A stretch of 64,000 bases of DNA, taken from Euryodendron excelsum (taxonomy: Eukaryota > Streptophyta > Magnoliopsida > Ericales > Pentaphylacaceae). Below the pieces are notes generated by a model. The model ran no database searches and had not been told where the DNA came from. It was given only the letters and a program-made list of their open reading frames with translations. The stretch covers positions 56,816,683-56,880,682 of the forward strand of contig CM065377.1 in NCBI GenBank assembly GCA_033060915.1. Reading direction: 5' to 3'. Positions 11,521 through 24,224 of the stretch are shown piece after piece (position 1 is the first letter of the stretch; every line of letters starts with the position of its first letter). Position numbers and translations under genes: made by a program.

Positions 11521-12344
11521 TAGTCGTAAACTTGGTCCAATCCATAAAAAATTGAGGAACAATAATTGCAAATATTTGCAAATCTTTTACCTACAACAAA
11601 CTACCCCCAAAAGTAGAAGGCGGCAACAGCAGCTCCAAGCCCCCAACAGAAGCAAAGACCTGACAGATACGTATCGAAACAAAAAACTAAAAAAATTTCT
11701 ACTTGTAATTTGCAAACAATCTTTTGAGTATTATAATATAGTTCATACATCATACACAGTACATGCATGCATTTGATTTTTTGCCAATCTTTCTCCACTC
11801 TTTGTTCAAATTGGAATGCTTGGACTTACTTCCATTGTATAAACCAGAGGGTAAAGTCTATGGCTATTCTTCAAAGGAGATACTCCCATATAGATATATA
11901 TACATATATAATTTGTGCTTGCAGTCATATAGAACCTTCTAATGAGTGCATAATTTCATATAGACTAGCAGTAAAAAAGTTAGGACAAATATAAGTTCTT
12001 TCTACTAGTTTGTATTTCAACCCAACTATGACCATTTGTAACATTAAAGGTAATTACACTTTATTTCTTTGTAATTTGAGTTAAAATTAAATGACTTATG
12101 TGATTTAAAAATAAATACATTATTCTCTTATAGTTTGAACTTATCTGCAAAATGTATAAAAATTGTAGATTTAACAGAAATTTTATTATAAGAATATTTT
12201 TATCATTTTATCTTTTTAAATTAAAATATCAAAAAAATAGTTTTACCATTTTATACTGCAACACAAGGGGTCTTACGATGAGGATGCATCCGATTACGTA
12301 TTACACCTAGCAGGCCTTCATTTTCTGTGCTCAAGAGCTAAAAA
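11521..12344. other. Intergenic, no gene seen
   Basis: AT-rich DNA. The section 12045-12250 (GGTAATTACACTTTATTTC...) resembles common plant intergenic repeats but has no defined ends. Confidence 0.4.
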
Positions 12345-12625
12345 ACAACGTGCGTAGATAGGGAATTATATATAAAATATGTGCTTTGACTCAAATTATT
12401 GGTCTATTATATGGTAGCTTAAGCACTTTTCTTGGGTGAGAAAAGCTAATTGCTGCTGGGGCACAGAGGACATTCAAGTGTAACCCAAGTAATGAAATCG
12501 TCATCGGTGACAATTTCCTGGAAGAAAAGTTTAATTGCCAGCTGAATGGTTAAGATTATTGTATCAAAATCTTATATTCATTCAAGGGTCCAGATTGAAG
12601 ATGGTTGTCCACTTGGGAATTCGAA
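12345..12625. repeat. Diverged duplicate B (partner near 10672-10965)
   Basis: Second copy of the non-coding duplication described at 10672; collinear with about 190 bp of recognisable similarity. Confidence 0.6.
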
Positions 12626-13587
12626 GCGTCTTCATTTAATGGTTATAAATTATCCTGGATAAACTTTTTATAAAATTTTTTGATTATATAACATTATTTT
12701 GTTTGTCTATTTTTTTGTTTTTTTGTGTGTCTTTTTTTGGGTCTGGCACATTAGCTTCCGAGAAAATCATTTGGGAAACGTGTTTTTAGCTACAAAATTC
12801 GTTTGAAAATTTTGAAAAAATTTTATGAAAATATGGAAAAAAACATTTCCAAAACTCTTGAGATATTTGAACAAAACTTAGAGGAAATGTTTTGAAAACT
12901 TAAAATATTAATTTTTATATATTTTTTTCTTCTTAAGTTTTAATTAAGTATCTATAAAATTATTTGTATAGGTTTTCACTAAGTTTTTAATGTTCTTCTT
13001 TGAGTTTTGCAAAAACTTTTTAATAAGATTCCTATTAAGTTTCTTAATTGTTTCTCGCTTCTCGTTTTTCCTTATATTTTTTAGATGCATTTTCTGCTTC
13101 TATTTCCTCTAACATTTTTCACTTTTGCTTTTTATTTTGATAACTATGATTTGGCATTCAATGAGAGGTGGGAAGTTTCCAAACAACAATTAGATGAAGG
13201 CTAATGATATGTTTTAATGAGAGTTTTTCACTACAAAATAAACATCTATCATAATAACTTTTAACTACGAAACAGTGCTACCATTGTTACATCACTTTGT
13301 ATGCAATTTTTATTTGAATTTTTTTGTAAAAATATCATTTTTCTTTCAGTAGTTCATAGGCTAGCTGATGATAGATTTTTAGTAATACGTTAGTACCAAG
13401 ACTGTAAATGTTGCATAACCTTTAATTGCCTAATCTAATTATTGTCAGTACAACTTGTATCAGACCACCCAATAAACAACTATAAGGTAATTCAAGATCT
13501 CTTGTATTGCATGTCATCATTAGAACTTGGCAAATGCTGGACATTTCAATACAATCATTGCCTAAACATAACATAATGTTTTTCCTA
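12626..13587. other. Intergenic, AT-rich; nothing seen
   Basis: Oligo-T and AAAATTTT-rich low-complexity DNA with no coding or repeat structure that I can define. Confidence 0.4.
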
Positions 13588-13862
13588 GCAGTCCGTTTAG
13601 ATGTTGCGAAAGGTAGAAAAAATAATAATAATAATTATTTTTTTGTTTGACTCTACCCCGGAGAGAAACGAAATAAGAAGTAAGGGAAAAACAAGAGAGA
13701 TGGAAAAAAATTAAAAAAATCACACTTTGTCTCTCTTTTTTCTTTTTATTTTTTTTTAAAACTAAATAGAGAAGAAAAAATATTTTTCCTTCATTGTAAT
13801 TTCTCTTTCCTTAGTTTTCTTTCACTTCACTTCCCTTCCCTTCCCAAGTTTCAAAGAGGTTG
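13588..13862. mobile_element. MITE-like element, same family as 10981-11520
   Basis: CCGTTTAGATGTTGCGAAAG at the left and CTTCCCAAGTTTCAAAGAGG at the right (reverse complement CCTCTTTGAAACTTGGGAAG) resemble the ends of the element at 10981. The interior is AAT and oligo-A/T. Confidence 0.35.
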
Positions 13863-15120
13863 TAAAATGCCAGACTATGTAGCTCTAAGAAGCACGAACG
13901 CACACACACGTTATGGACATGCACAACATGAATACACCAACGCAACAATTTTAAAAAAAATACAAAACACGTCATGGTAGGGACACGGAAAAATTTCATA
14001 TTTATATGTTATATATATAAATATTTTATTCAATAATAATGACAAAATATAGAATTACACTAATTAAAATTAAAAATTATGTATTTTATACTTTAAGCAT
14101 CAAATTATGAATAAAATTACATTACTTTTATTTTATAGTTTGATCTAATTTATTTTCTTTAAACTTGCAATATATTTTATATGTGTAAGTAATGAATACA
14201 CATGTACCCTGAGGATCCGAAGTGTATATCTGGTTATATAAAAATTAATAAAATAATAAGACACGTTTTAGAAGCAAATTCAACATATATAGAGGAGTGT
14301 TTGACGAGTGTCGTATCCAACACGAACACAACACCATTTCAGAAGTGATTGTGCTTTTAAATATAGCCTCTATCAACAGCTCATAGCATGTAAAGGTTAT
14401 GCAACATTTATACTATGTGTTTTGTCATCATACGCCAGATAAACGGCTTATTGTTAAACACCAACAAATGATCCGCCACAGTGGCGTTGTTAAACTAATT
14501 GTATTTGGAACGAGACAATGACAAGCCACAAGTTCATGAAGCGCAGGAGTCGGAGAGCGGGAGCAAGAGCTCGCAGGATTGTTATATAATATTTATATAT
14601 TAATAAAATAAAAATTTTATATTATTAACAAATTTGTATTTAATTTCATTAATTATTTACATTTTTTATTTTGTTAACCATACATAAGTTATCTATCACA
14701 TTAAAAAATATTACATGTATGTATCCTACACAAGTTAAATAATAAAATAAAGGGCTAATTACATGGACCCCTAATCTACCAATGAGTATCACTGTACACT
14801 ATTGATCTACAAAATTGTACACTTAGACCCCCTAATTATGCCCTTTATGGCCTATTACCCTTCCGTTAGCCCTCTAGTGAAAATGGAAGGAATCTAGTCA
14901 TGTGCCACTGACATGATTATCCAAGCTTCCTAAATTCCCAAAATGCCCAACAATAGTATTTATAAAATAATTTCAATTAGAGTAGGTGCACATTTGCTGG
15001 GCAGCTGGACGTTAATTAATGTTAATATTAATTGAAATGTGAACTGCAACCTCCAATATACCAACACTGGTATTAAAAGGTCATATGAAGGTGGAAGTTG
15101 ATACTTTGGAAAACTTGATG
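13863..15120. other. Intergenic; possible repeat end near 14755
   Basis: AT-rich. The stretch starting GGGCTAATTACATGGACCCC (14752-14890) has the style of a dispersed repeat but no partner end is visible. No gene is supported. Confidence 0.35.
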
Positions 15121-15483
15121 ACTTTAGCAGCACGGAATCTGAATTGTGGGGCATGTATATACAGGAGTCTAACAACTATGTTCAAGAAAGGATTATATGA
15201 AGTGGAAGTGAAAATAGACTCGGAACAAGCTCTAATGCTCATTTAGAAAGGAGATGTTCAGAGTTTTTTTCATAGAGCTCTAATGGAAGACTCCAAATTT
15301 CTATTGAAGAGATGTAAAAGTACAATCCCACACACTCTAAAAGAAGGAAATAATTGTGCTAATAGACTAGCAAAAATGGGAGCTGACCAAAATGAGCGAC
15401 TTGTGCTCCATGAAAATGCACCAGATGTTCTGCGATCTCAGTCGGTGGAAGATATGGTGGGAATGACTTTTGTTAGGGATTAG
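15121..15483 (+). pseudogene. RNase H-like C-terminal fragment of a LINE-type polyprotein
   Basis: One frame runs from 15121 to 15483 with a single in-frame stop (TAG in LMLI*KGD). The order VKIDSEQALMLI, then about 50 residues, then NNCANRLAKMGAD matches the RVT_3-type RNase H found at the C-terminus of plant LINE ORF2 proteins: the IDS aspartate and the A-[DN]-x-LA-x-x-G motif; the latter Asp is Asn here. No reverse transcriptase lies upstream, so it is a truncated relic. A host-derived RNase H fragment is a less likely alternative. Confidence 0.55.
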
Positions 15484-16262
15484 CCTTGTTTCTTTTCTTT
15501 TTTTCTTGTCTGTTTTATTCAGCCAAGAAGGAAAAGACTAGTTGCCCAAAGAGTGTTGCTTGAACGACAGGAATGGTTCGCCTAATCGAAGAGACTCTAC
15601 CTGCCCCCTATATCATGTGTTCACCATACCATACACCCGTAATCCATTTCACAGGACTCCAGGTTATCACCCTGATCCACATCTTGCTACGCCCAAAGTT
15701 TTTTTTTAAGATAGACTAAATATCAAAGGACGAAGACCCAGGGGCTGAAGGATGTTGATGAACACTATCTGAAGAATCAGCAGCCATGCATGGAATGTTG
15801 ATCGGCATCAGCTGCAAGATCAGCAGGAGAGGCAGTATTTACGTAAAAAGGAGAATAAAAGAAGCCCTTGCCGCTCGGGATACCATACGTATGACGCATA
15901 TAGGTTTTAAAAACAAAAAGTCATATGACATATTATTTTCCCAAAACAAAATAAGAAAGTAAAACAGCTATGACAAAGAAGTTGGTCCAAAAACCCTTGA
16001 AATTCCTATAACAAAGCAAAAAAATGTCTCTCAATAAATAGGAGTTTAATTTAAAAGGAACCTTTGTTAATCAACAACACAGTAAAAGAAATTGTAGAAC
16101 TGAAGAACATCAGGGATGTATAAATTTATGAGTAATGCTATATAAATAAACAATTCATACAAAATTTATCACCGAAGTAATGTAGTTGGATACGAGCCAT
16201 TTACTTTAAAATAAATCACCCATCATAATGACTCTTAATTACAACACTGCCGCAACCATATT
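15484..16262. other. Intergenic, no gene seen
   Basis: Mixed-composition DNA between the LINE fragment and the copia LTR. No poly(A) tail of the LINE and no other feature recognised. Confidence 0.4.
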
Positions 16263-16454
16263 TGTTGACTCTATGCCTTGATTTTGATGATTACAAAATA
16301 TGTGTTAGTTATCTAATGGTCCTATTTAGTGTACATATTACATTTCATCTCTAATCTTAATTAGATCATGACTTGAAGCTCAACTCATTACAAAATATTG
16401 AAGAACTTGTATGATGAGAAGCTTGTCAAGAAATACTGAAGATTTGAAGAGATG

Positions 16455-16640
16455 GACTTGAAAAGAAGATCAGTATAAATGAAAAGATGATCGACATTAA
16501 CCATGAGAAGATTGGCATAAATAAAAAGGAGATCAGCATAAACCATGAGGAAATCGGCATAAATGAAAAGGAGACCGGCACAAATAAATTAAAAGCAGAT
16601 CGGTATAAATGAAAAATAGATTCGTATCAAGTGTAATGAG
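16455..16640 (+). repeat. Tandem repeats in the copia LTR (about 25-30 bp units)
   Basis: Six or seven imperfect units built on GATCGGCATAAATGAAAAG-like words, in the upstream part of the LTR. Confidence 0.7.
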
Positions 16641-16914
16641 ATCATCATCAGTTGCAGAGAAGAGATTTCAAGACTTAGAAGCTTTCTTGAAGAATTTGAT
16701 GAAGTCTTGGAGGAATGGAAGAAATGATGATTACAGAACCCTACAAGTAATCAAAGTGAATTGATTCTATCTTGAAGAAATTGAAGGTCTTCTTGAAGAT
16801 CAACAAGGTTTAGAGAAGTCATTTCAAGCTTTAGAAGCTTCATTTGAATGATTATTGAAGAATTTGAAGACTTTGAAGTTGTTTGAAGAAGACTTGCAAA
16901 AGATTTGAAATTAC

Positions 16915-17325
16915 TAGAAAAAGGGTCGACTCATGAATTTCCAAGAGTTGACTCATTTAGACAATGGACTGGATAAAAAGGATTCTGATGAAAAGGGTCA
17001 ACCCCTCCTAACCCAGGAGTCGACTCCTCAGTCCAGAATGCAAAGTTTTGAAGAAGATAAAAAAGGGTCAACTTCTCATTTCTAAGGGGTTGACTCATTT
17101 AGGTAGAACCTTGGTGAAATCTAGAGAAAATAAAAAAATGGTTGACTCCTCAAGTCTCAAGAGTCGAATCATTGGAATAGAAACAAAGTCGCTAGGAATA
17201 ACACAAAAAGAGTCGACCTCTATTTCTCAGGAGTTGACACATTGGGACAAAGAGTTGAGGAAAATGATACCAGAACAAAAAAGGTCGACCCCTTCACTAG
17301 AAGAGTTGACTCCTGGACTGTAACG
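16915..17325 (+). repeat. Tandem GTCGACTC-containing modules in the copia LTR
   Basis: About six diverged modules of 65-75 bp. Each pairs an AAAGGGTCGACTCCT-like word with an AGAGTTGACTCAT-like word, just upstream of the LTR TATA box. Confidence 0.7.
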
Positions 17326-18018
17326 GCTAGTTTTTCAAACATTCTCTTAGCTTAATCTCGTATTTAATGCACTTCCAATCACCACTAACGTTTAGAATCA
17401 ATTTAAGGCTATATATACAAGACCCCCACTACATATAGACACAAGAATTTGAGGATTTAATACATATACAACAAATTAAAAGCTGATTCTCTACTTTAAA
17501 TAGAAATATTCTCTTTGTCGGGGCATTAGTTACACTTTCACTTGCTTATACACTTTTTGAGAGAGTTACCCAGTGTATTACCTTCATATATTTTTTGGGA
17601 GAGTTTGTAAACCTGTGAGTTTGAGTGTTCTTATTAAAAATACTAGTAAGTTTGAGTGAACCTTGGACAAAATCACTTGGAGGGTTTGAGAGGTTGGGAA
17701 TAGCTCTTGTAAAAAGTAAACTGGGCACTTTGCAACTGCACCTGTTGTGTAAAAGACTTTTGCATAGTGGAAGATCTTTCAAGGGGGACTTGGAAGTGAG
17801 GACGTAGATCACATGTTGTGACTGAACCTCGATAAATCTGGTGTTCATTTTTATACTCTACTTTTCATTCTAGCATCTCATTATTTGCTTGCATTGTACT
17901 TACACTATTTAATTTACAGTTCCTTTGAGTTATTAGCTTTTAAGTTGTATTATTGTGTGAATATCTTTGAAAAACCCAATTCACCTCCCCTCATGGGTTA
18001 CATATTTAGGCCAAAAAT

Positions 18019-18030
18019 TGGTATAAGAGC
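18019..18030 (+). other. Copia primer binding site (initiator Met-tRNA type), one mismatch
   Basis: TGGTATAAGAGC, compared with the standard plant copia site TGGTATCAGAGC, a few bases after the LTR end. Confidence 0.75.
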
Positions 18031-18081
18031 TAGTGCATAATTTAAAAGGCTTAACATTCTTAGAATTGATCCATAGCAACC

Positions 18082-19658
18082 ATGATTGGAAGTTTTCTAA
18101 CGGAGGGTTAGTCCACAAATAGACCTCCCACGTTCAATGGGACTAACTATAATTATTAGAATAATAGAATGAGAATATATATTCAATATATTGATTATGA
18201 ATTATGGAGACTCATTATAAATGGTCCTAAGATTCCTATCAAGACCATTGAAAGAGTAGAACTCTCTAAAAGTGAAAGTGAGTGGGATGAGAATGATTGG
18301 AGACTTTTGCAATCCAATGCTAAGACTATGAACATTTTATATTGTGCTTTAGATCTAAATGAATTCAATAGAATTTCAATTTATGAATCAACCAAAGAAA
18401 TTGGGAATAAACTTGAGGTAGCTTGTGAGGGATCAATCAAGTCAAAGAGTCCAAGATTAACATTCTTGTGCACAACTGTGAACTATTTAGAATGAAATCT
18501 AATGAGTCTATTACTGAAATGTTTACTAGATTTATTGACATTGTTAATGGCTTAAAATTTCTTGGTAGAGTTTATCCTAACAATGAACAGGTGAGAAAGA
18601 TACTTAGATCTTTGCCAAAGATATGGGAAGCCAATGTGACAGCTATATAAGAAGCCAAAGATCTCAATATCTTATCACTTGAGGAATTGCTTGGTTCACT
18701 CATGACCTATGAGCTGACCCAAAAGCATAATATTCAAGAGTAGGAAGACAAAAGAAAGAAATTTGTTGCATTCAAATCTAACACACAACAGAATGAATCT
18801 GAAAGTGAAGAAGATGATGATGAAGATCTTGACCTCATTATAAGAAAATTCAAATGATTCATGAAGAGAAAATAGAAAGGTGGAAGGAAGTTTAAGTCAA
18901 AGAATAAATTCAGCAACAAGAACTTAATTATCATATGCTTTGAATGCAAGAAGTTAGGACACATGAAAGGTAAGTGTCCTATGATAAAAAAAATGAAAGG
19001 AAATAAAGGCAAAGGAAAAAGGGCTATAGGTGCCACATGAAGTGAAGATGAAGGCTTCAGCTCAGATGAAGATATTGAACATCAAGAGATTGCAAAACTA
19101 TGTCTCATGGCACGAGAAGATGAATATGAGGTATCATCATCTAAATCATCTAGTTTTTCATTTGATGAGTTGCAAGATGTTTTTGATGATCTTCTTGCTT
19201 AATTTAAAAAGATTGGCATTAAAAACATACTTCTAAAAAAGATGGTATCTACTCTTACTAAGGAATATGAGGATTTACAAAATGCCAATGAGCTTTTGAA
19301 AAAGGAGAACTTTGTTTTGAGAGAAAAAGTAAAAGATTTGGAAAAATCTTTTGCAAAATGTGTTAATGAGAAGGAATAATTAGATGCCATGCTTGGAAAA
19401 CAAAAAAGCTTATTAGACAAAGCCAACATCAGATACAATCCTTTTAAGAAGAGAAAGTTTTCTAAAGACAGATTTGAAATATCTACAAAAAAAACTCAGA
19501 TTACCTGTTTTTATTACCAAAAGAAAGGCCATCTTGCTAGTCAATGCTATATTATGCAAAAATCTCATGCTACTAAGAAGGCTTGGGTCCCAAAAGGACC
19601 ATTGAAGGCTAACTCCCAAGGACCCAAGATGATTTGGGTACCAAAGGTCAAAGGTTGA
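18082..19658 (+). pseudogene. gag: Ty1/copia gag (degenerate)
   Basis: Begins at an ATG soon after the primer binding site (MIGSF...RPPTFNGTNY) and continues through a UBN2-type capsid region (about 18170-18650), with a frameshift near 18440-18470. It has two zinc knuckles: CFECKKLGHMKGKCP near 18938-18982 and CFYYQKKGHLASQC near 19508-19550 (second Cys replaced by Tyr). The C-terminal WVPKG/WVPK repeats are typical of copia gag-pol linkers. At least seven in-frame stops occur. RNA packaging and particle assembly would be the ancestral role; this copy cannot make it. Confidence 0.8.
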
Positions 19659-19659
19659 G

Positions 19660-20707
19660 TTACTCTTTTTATAGGTATGTCTTCAAGAAAAATCCAATAA
19701 GGATCATTGGTACTTAGATAATGGATGCTCAAGACATATGACTGGTGATGGAAACTCAATTTACATGTCTCACACCAAAGGATGAAGACTTAGTTACTTT
19801 TAGAGATAATAGCAAAGACAAAGATCATTGGTATATGTAGTATTGGTAAGGATTCTTCAACCTCTATTGAAAATGTTTTACTTGTTAAAGGCCTTAAGCA
19901 CAACCTTTTGTGCATTAGTCAATTGTGTGATAAAGGTTGCAAAATTGTGTTTGAATCATCAAAATGTGATGTAGTGAACATCAATGATAACAAGACTATA
20001 TTGACTAATCATAGACAAGGCAATATCTACATTTTTAACTAAAATGATATATCTTCTTGCAAAATAAAATGCCTTGCTACCGTGAATAATAAGGATAAAT
20101 GATTGTGGCATAGAAGACTTAATCATACAAGCATGAGTACCATTTCAAAAATTTCTAAAAATGATTTGATAAATGATCTTTCCAAACTCAAATTTGAAAA
20201 GGACAAAGTGTGTGATACTTATCAAATGGGGAAGCAAAGAAAAGTTTCTTTTAAATAAAAAAAACATGATTTCTACATCTAGGCCACTCCAATTATTACA
20301 TATACATTTGTTTGGACCTACTCGAACTCTAAGTTTGGGAGGTAAGCAATATGTTCTTGTCATTGTTGATGATTGCTCTAGGTTCACTTGGACATTTTTT
20401 CTTGTTCAGAAAAATGAAACAATTGTCTTTTTCATAAAGTTTTGTAAAAAGGTTCAAAATGAAAAGGGATTTACAATCACAGCAATAAGAACCGACCATG
20501 GAGATGAGTTTGATTGCAAACCTTTTGAAGTTTATTGTGATGAAAATGATTTTAAACACAATTTTTTTTTTGCACCTAGAACACCTCAACAGAATGGAGT
20601 TGTTGAGAGAAAAAATAGAACTTTGGAAGAAATGGAGAGAACTCTTCTTTGTCAAAACAATTTGCCAAAATACTTTTGGGCAGAAGCTGTTAACACAGCT
20701 TGTTATG
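19660..20707 (+). pseudogene. pol: Ty1/copia protease and integrase, N-terminal part (interrupted)
   Basis: The protease motif is altered: WYLDNGCSRHMTGD near 19710-19750 has DNG instead of DSG. The GAG-preintegrase zinc-binding part is LWHRRLNHTS near 20104. The integrase core shows LHIHLFGP (20300-20323, where the usual first catalytic Asp is His), IRTDHGDEF with the second Asp, and QQNGVVERKNRT with the catalytic Glu. Several stops and frameshifts lie before 20230. The core is open from 20173 to 20707, where a family LTR is inserted in the middle of NTACYV|LNNV; the reading frame resumes at 37815. Confidence 0.85.
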
Positions 20708-20885
20708 TGTAAGCACCTCATTTTTGCCCGCTCGGTAGTCTCTAGTCCGTTCAGACTTGAGTTCAAGTCAATACGGATATATTCCAATTTAAATAAGTTT
20801 TTCAAACTTAAATCAGCCAATCCATCACTTCACAAGCCCGTTGGGCCCAAATAGAGGCAAAATAACCAAAATATCCTTGGGGGCA
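20708..20885 (+). mobile_element. Left piece of a plus-strand large LTR (family TGTAAGC...GCGACA), split
   Basis: Begins TGTAAGCACCTCATTTTTGC, the same start as the LTRs at 39751, 47978 and 50259. After 178 bp it is cut by TGTCGCGCCC, the inverted end of another copy. Its right part is 35119-37809. The flank TTATG (20703-20707) pairs with CCATG at 37810-37814 as an imperfect 5-bp target duplication in the copia integrase. Confidence 0.8.
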
Positions 20886-21699
20886 TGTCGCGCCCAGATT
20901 TTTCGCGCCTGAGGAATGCTCACCCAAGCGGGAAAAATGCTGTACTCTCTCGTTAGAACTCACCCTCCTAGAAGAATGAGTGCGACTAGGTTTGAATTGA
21001 AAATCGATTTAAATAAAGGGCTTTTGAAAAACATTTGGAGTCGCCACCTAACTTGATTAAGGTGAGTTAGGTCACCTAAAAACTAAGCATAATCCGAAGA
21101 CTACACTTAGGGTTTTGGAAAACGATTTTGGAAAAAACCACCTCAAGAGAGGGTTTTTAAGAAAAACAGGTTGTTTGGCAACCTTTGGAAAACATTTAGC
21201 CATTTTTAGAAAAATAACTCCTTTTTGGTCTTTGAAAACAGTGATCTAGGTTCGGAGGTTGGTTACGTGTAGGGAAGACGCACTAAGCTATCATCCTACC
21301 TTGCCTTTTCGGTACCTACATGTCAATCTACCCTAGATTCACCTATGAGAGTCTTTAATTAACTATAGTTCAACCCTATCCACTTTGGAAAAATAATGTT
21401 CGAAACATGATGCATGATATGCAAATGCAAAATAAGAAAGAATTGAAAAATAGATTTAGAAAGAGATTGATTTGATTTGAAAATTGAAATTGGGAAGTTT
21501 GAAAATTGAAAGTAGAAGTTTGAAAATAGAAATTTTGGAATTTTGAAAATAGATTGGAATTTGAGATTTGAAAAGATTTTGGAAACCGCACCCATGAGGG
21601 TGGAATTGAAAGTTTGAAAAGTATTGTGACCGCACCTATGAAGGTTGCCTACGTATCCCTTTGGGGGAATCAGGTCAGTCGTAGTTCGGACCGGAGTCC

Positions 21700-23530
21700 G
21701 ATTAAAAATAGAAGAGTGGATTGAAGAAGGAACTTGAATTGGACATTGAATTTGATTTGAAATTAGAAAAGGAGATTTGTAATTGGAATTTTGGAAAAGA
21801 TTGGACTTTGATTTGAAAAGATGGATTTTGGAAAGACTTGGTTTTGGGAAGAAGGAGGTTTAGGAAATCTAGACTTGAGATTAAGAAGGATTGGATTGGA
21901 ATGTTGGATTTGGAAGATTTGGAACGATTTGGAAACTTGAAATTTAGGAAAGATTTGGATTAGGAAAGTTCCGAATTAGGAAAATGTTATCTTTGGAAAG
22001 TTTCATTTTTGGAAAGTTTTAGGTTTAGGAAAGTTTCATTTTTGGAAAGTTTTGAATTAGGAAAGGTTTAGGTTTAAGAAAGTTTCAACTTAGAAAAGTT
22101 TCGAATTTAGAAATGTTTAAAAAAAAGGAAGTTTTGATTTTGGAAAGTTTTGAAAACAAGGAAGTTTTGAAAATAAAAAAAGTTTCGTTTTGGGAAAGGT
22201 TTGAAAAAGGAAAGTTTTCAATTTAGGAAATGTTTGAATTAGGAAAGCCTCGACTTAAGAAAGTCTTAAATTAAGAAAGTTTTGAGTTTAGGAAAGTCTT
22301 AGATTTGGAAAGATGTTGAAGTTTTAAGAAAGTTTAGAATTTAGAAAGTTTTTAGGTTTAGAAAGATTTAAGAAGGTTTCAAATTTGGAAAGTTTTGAAT
22401 TTGGAAAGATTAGAATTTTAGAAAGATTTGAAATTTGGAAAGTTTAGGATTTAGAAAGTTTTAGAGTTTAGAAAGATTTAAGATTTTAGAAAATTTTAGA
22501 GTTTTAGAAAATCTTGAAAATTAAGAAAGGTTTGAATTTAGGAAAGGTTTAAAAGCCTGAATTTAGAAAGTTAGGATTTGGAAAAGGGGTTGAATTAGGA
22601 AAGGGTTGAGTTAGGAAAGATTTGAAAGTTGAGTTTTAAAATTTAGGAAATATTTTTATGTTCAAGTTTTGGGAACTGAAGGTTTAGGAAAGTGGAAGTT
22701 TAGGAAAAATTTAGATTTTGAAATTTAAGGAAAGATTTAAAGTTTAGGTTTAGGGAACTTATGGTTTAGGAAGGAATTGAATTAAGAAAGGTTTGGATTA
22801 GGAAGGGATTGGATTTGGTTTCTAAAAACAAGGGTTTGATTTTGTTTCCAAAAACGGAGGATAGGATCTAGTTTCCTAAACGGGGAGATTGGATTTGGTT
22901 TCCTAAAGCAAAGGTTTGATTCTGTTTCCTAAAGGGAAGATTTGACTTGGCAAGGATTTGGAAAAGGAGATTCTAGAAACCCTAGATTTGGAAAATTCTA
23001 GTTTCGACGTAGAAAATAGGTTTTTGAAAACAAAGATAGTTTTGATGTAGAAAACAAAAGATTTTGGAAACCTAGGTTTAGGGCAAAGTTTGAAAATCAT
23101 ATTTTTGAAAAGAAAAATTAGGGTTTCCTAATTGTGGGTTCTGGGGCTTGACTTGGGCTCTAGGGAAAGAGTTTTTGGAAAACGTGTTTTTGGAAACGAA
23201 GGTTTTCTAGAAGGGAATCCTAGGGACGAATTTTTTGGAAAGCATGTTTTTGGAAACGTAGAGTTTAGAAAGAAAATCCTATAGGGGAATTTCTAGAAGG
23301 AAGATTCCGGGAGGAGAGTTTTTAGAAAGATTTTTAGGGAGTGTTTTTAGAAAGTGAATTTTGAGGAAAGAAAGTTTTGGAAAGGAGTTGAAAAAGAGAG
23401 TTTTGAAAAAGAGATTTTGAAAGAGAGTTTTTGAAATCAATTTTGAAGAGGGGAGTTTTAGGAAAGTATGTTGAAAAAGAGATTTTTAGGAAGAGATTTT
23501 TAAAGAGAGTTTTTAGAAGGTGTAAAAACA
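21700..23530 (-). repeat. G-poor (C-poor on +) degenerate AACTTTCC repeat tract inside the LTR
   Basis: On the + strand the words GGAAAGTTT, GAATTTAGGAAAG and similar recur for about 1.8 kb with hardly any C. The LTR sense strand is therefore A/C/T with hardly any G. The same tract occurs at 35700-37060, 52950-54780 and 55770-56960. Confidence 0.85.
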
Positions 23531-24224
23531 TCTCACTTTCCTAAAGCAATTCTAACCATAAGAAGGCTAGAACCACTTTAGGAAAGCGGTTTTGAAAACA
23601 AAGTTTGAAAATATAGACCAAATGGTCACTTTTAATATAAAACTTTCCTAAAGCAACCCTAGCCATGGAAAGGCTAGAATCACCCTAGAATTGTGATTTT
23701 GAAAACAAGTTTTTGAAAAAGAGCTTTTGATGCGATTTTGAAAACAAGTTTGAAAATAATTTTTGAAAACAACTTTTTGAAAACGAATTTTGGAAGATGC
23801 AAGACTATGATATGCGCAATGCAATTTGGGGTTGTGAACATACAAGGTTAAGGCTTCACCACATAATCAAGGGGGCCGGACCCACGTGGTCTTTGGTTAG
23901 ACTAGAAGAAAGCCCTCGACACGGTGACTCTCCAATAGTCCAATCCTACACATGGACCAGGAATCCTCTTGTTTCAAGCATGCAAAGAAAGGGCGGGAAA
24001 GAGATGGGGGATTAAAATAGAGAAAACCCAAGTGGGTTGGAGAGAGAAGAGAGAGGGGGGAAGTGCAGAAAATTAAAGAGGGAGCCTACCTTGTATCTTG
24101 TTTATTTTGCACGCCGTGCAGTCTTCAGTCTTCGGTCTTCGGTCTTGATCTTCACCTTCAGTCTTCAAAGATTGTTTTCAAGCTTTGGATGGCTACTCTT
24201 CAAATCTTCAGAGAGTGGTTGAAT

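Larger units (their letters stand above)
16263..18013 (+). mobile_element. Ty1/copia 5' LTR
   Basis: Starts TGTTGACTCTATGCCTTG, a standard copia LTR opening, and ends near ATTTAGGCCA just before a primer binding site. It carries a TATA box (CTATATATAC) at about 17409-17418 and ends with CAATTCACCTCCCCTCATGG, typical of plant copia LTR ends. About 1.75 kb. The 3' LTR is not in the window because later insertions extend to the right edge. Confidence 0.75.

Noticed and set aside
17546..17848. 100-aa open frame antisense in the copia LTR
   Set aside because: It is antisense to the LTR and has no recognisable domain; LTRs do not normally code.
21359..23845. Many Phe/Ser/Lys-rich open frames
   Set aside because: Artefacts of the G-poor/C-poor LTR tract, which lacks stop codons by composition.
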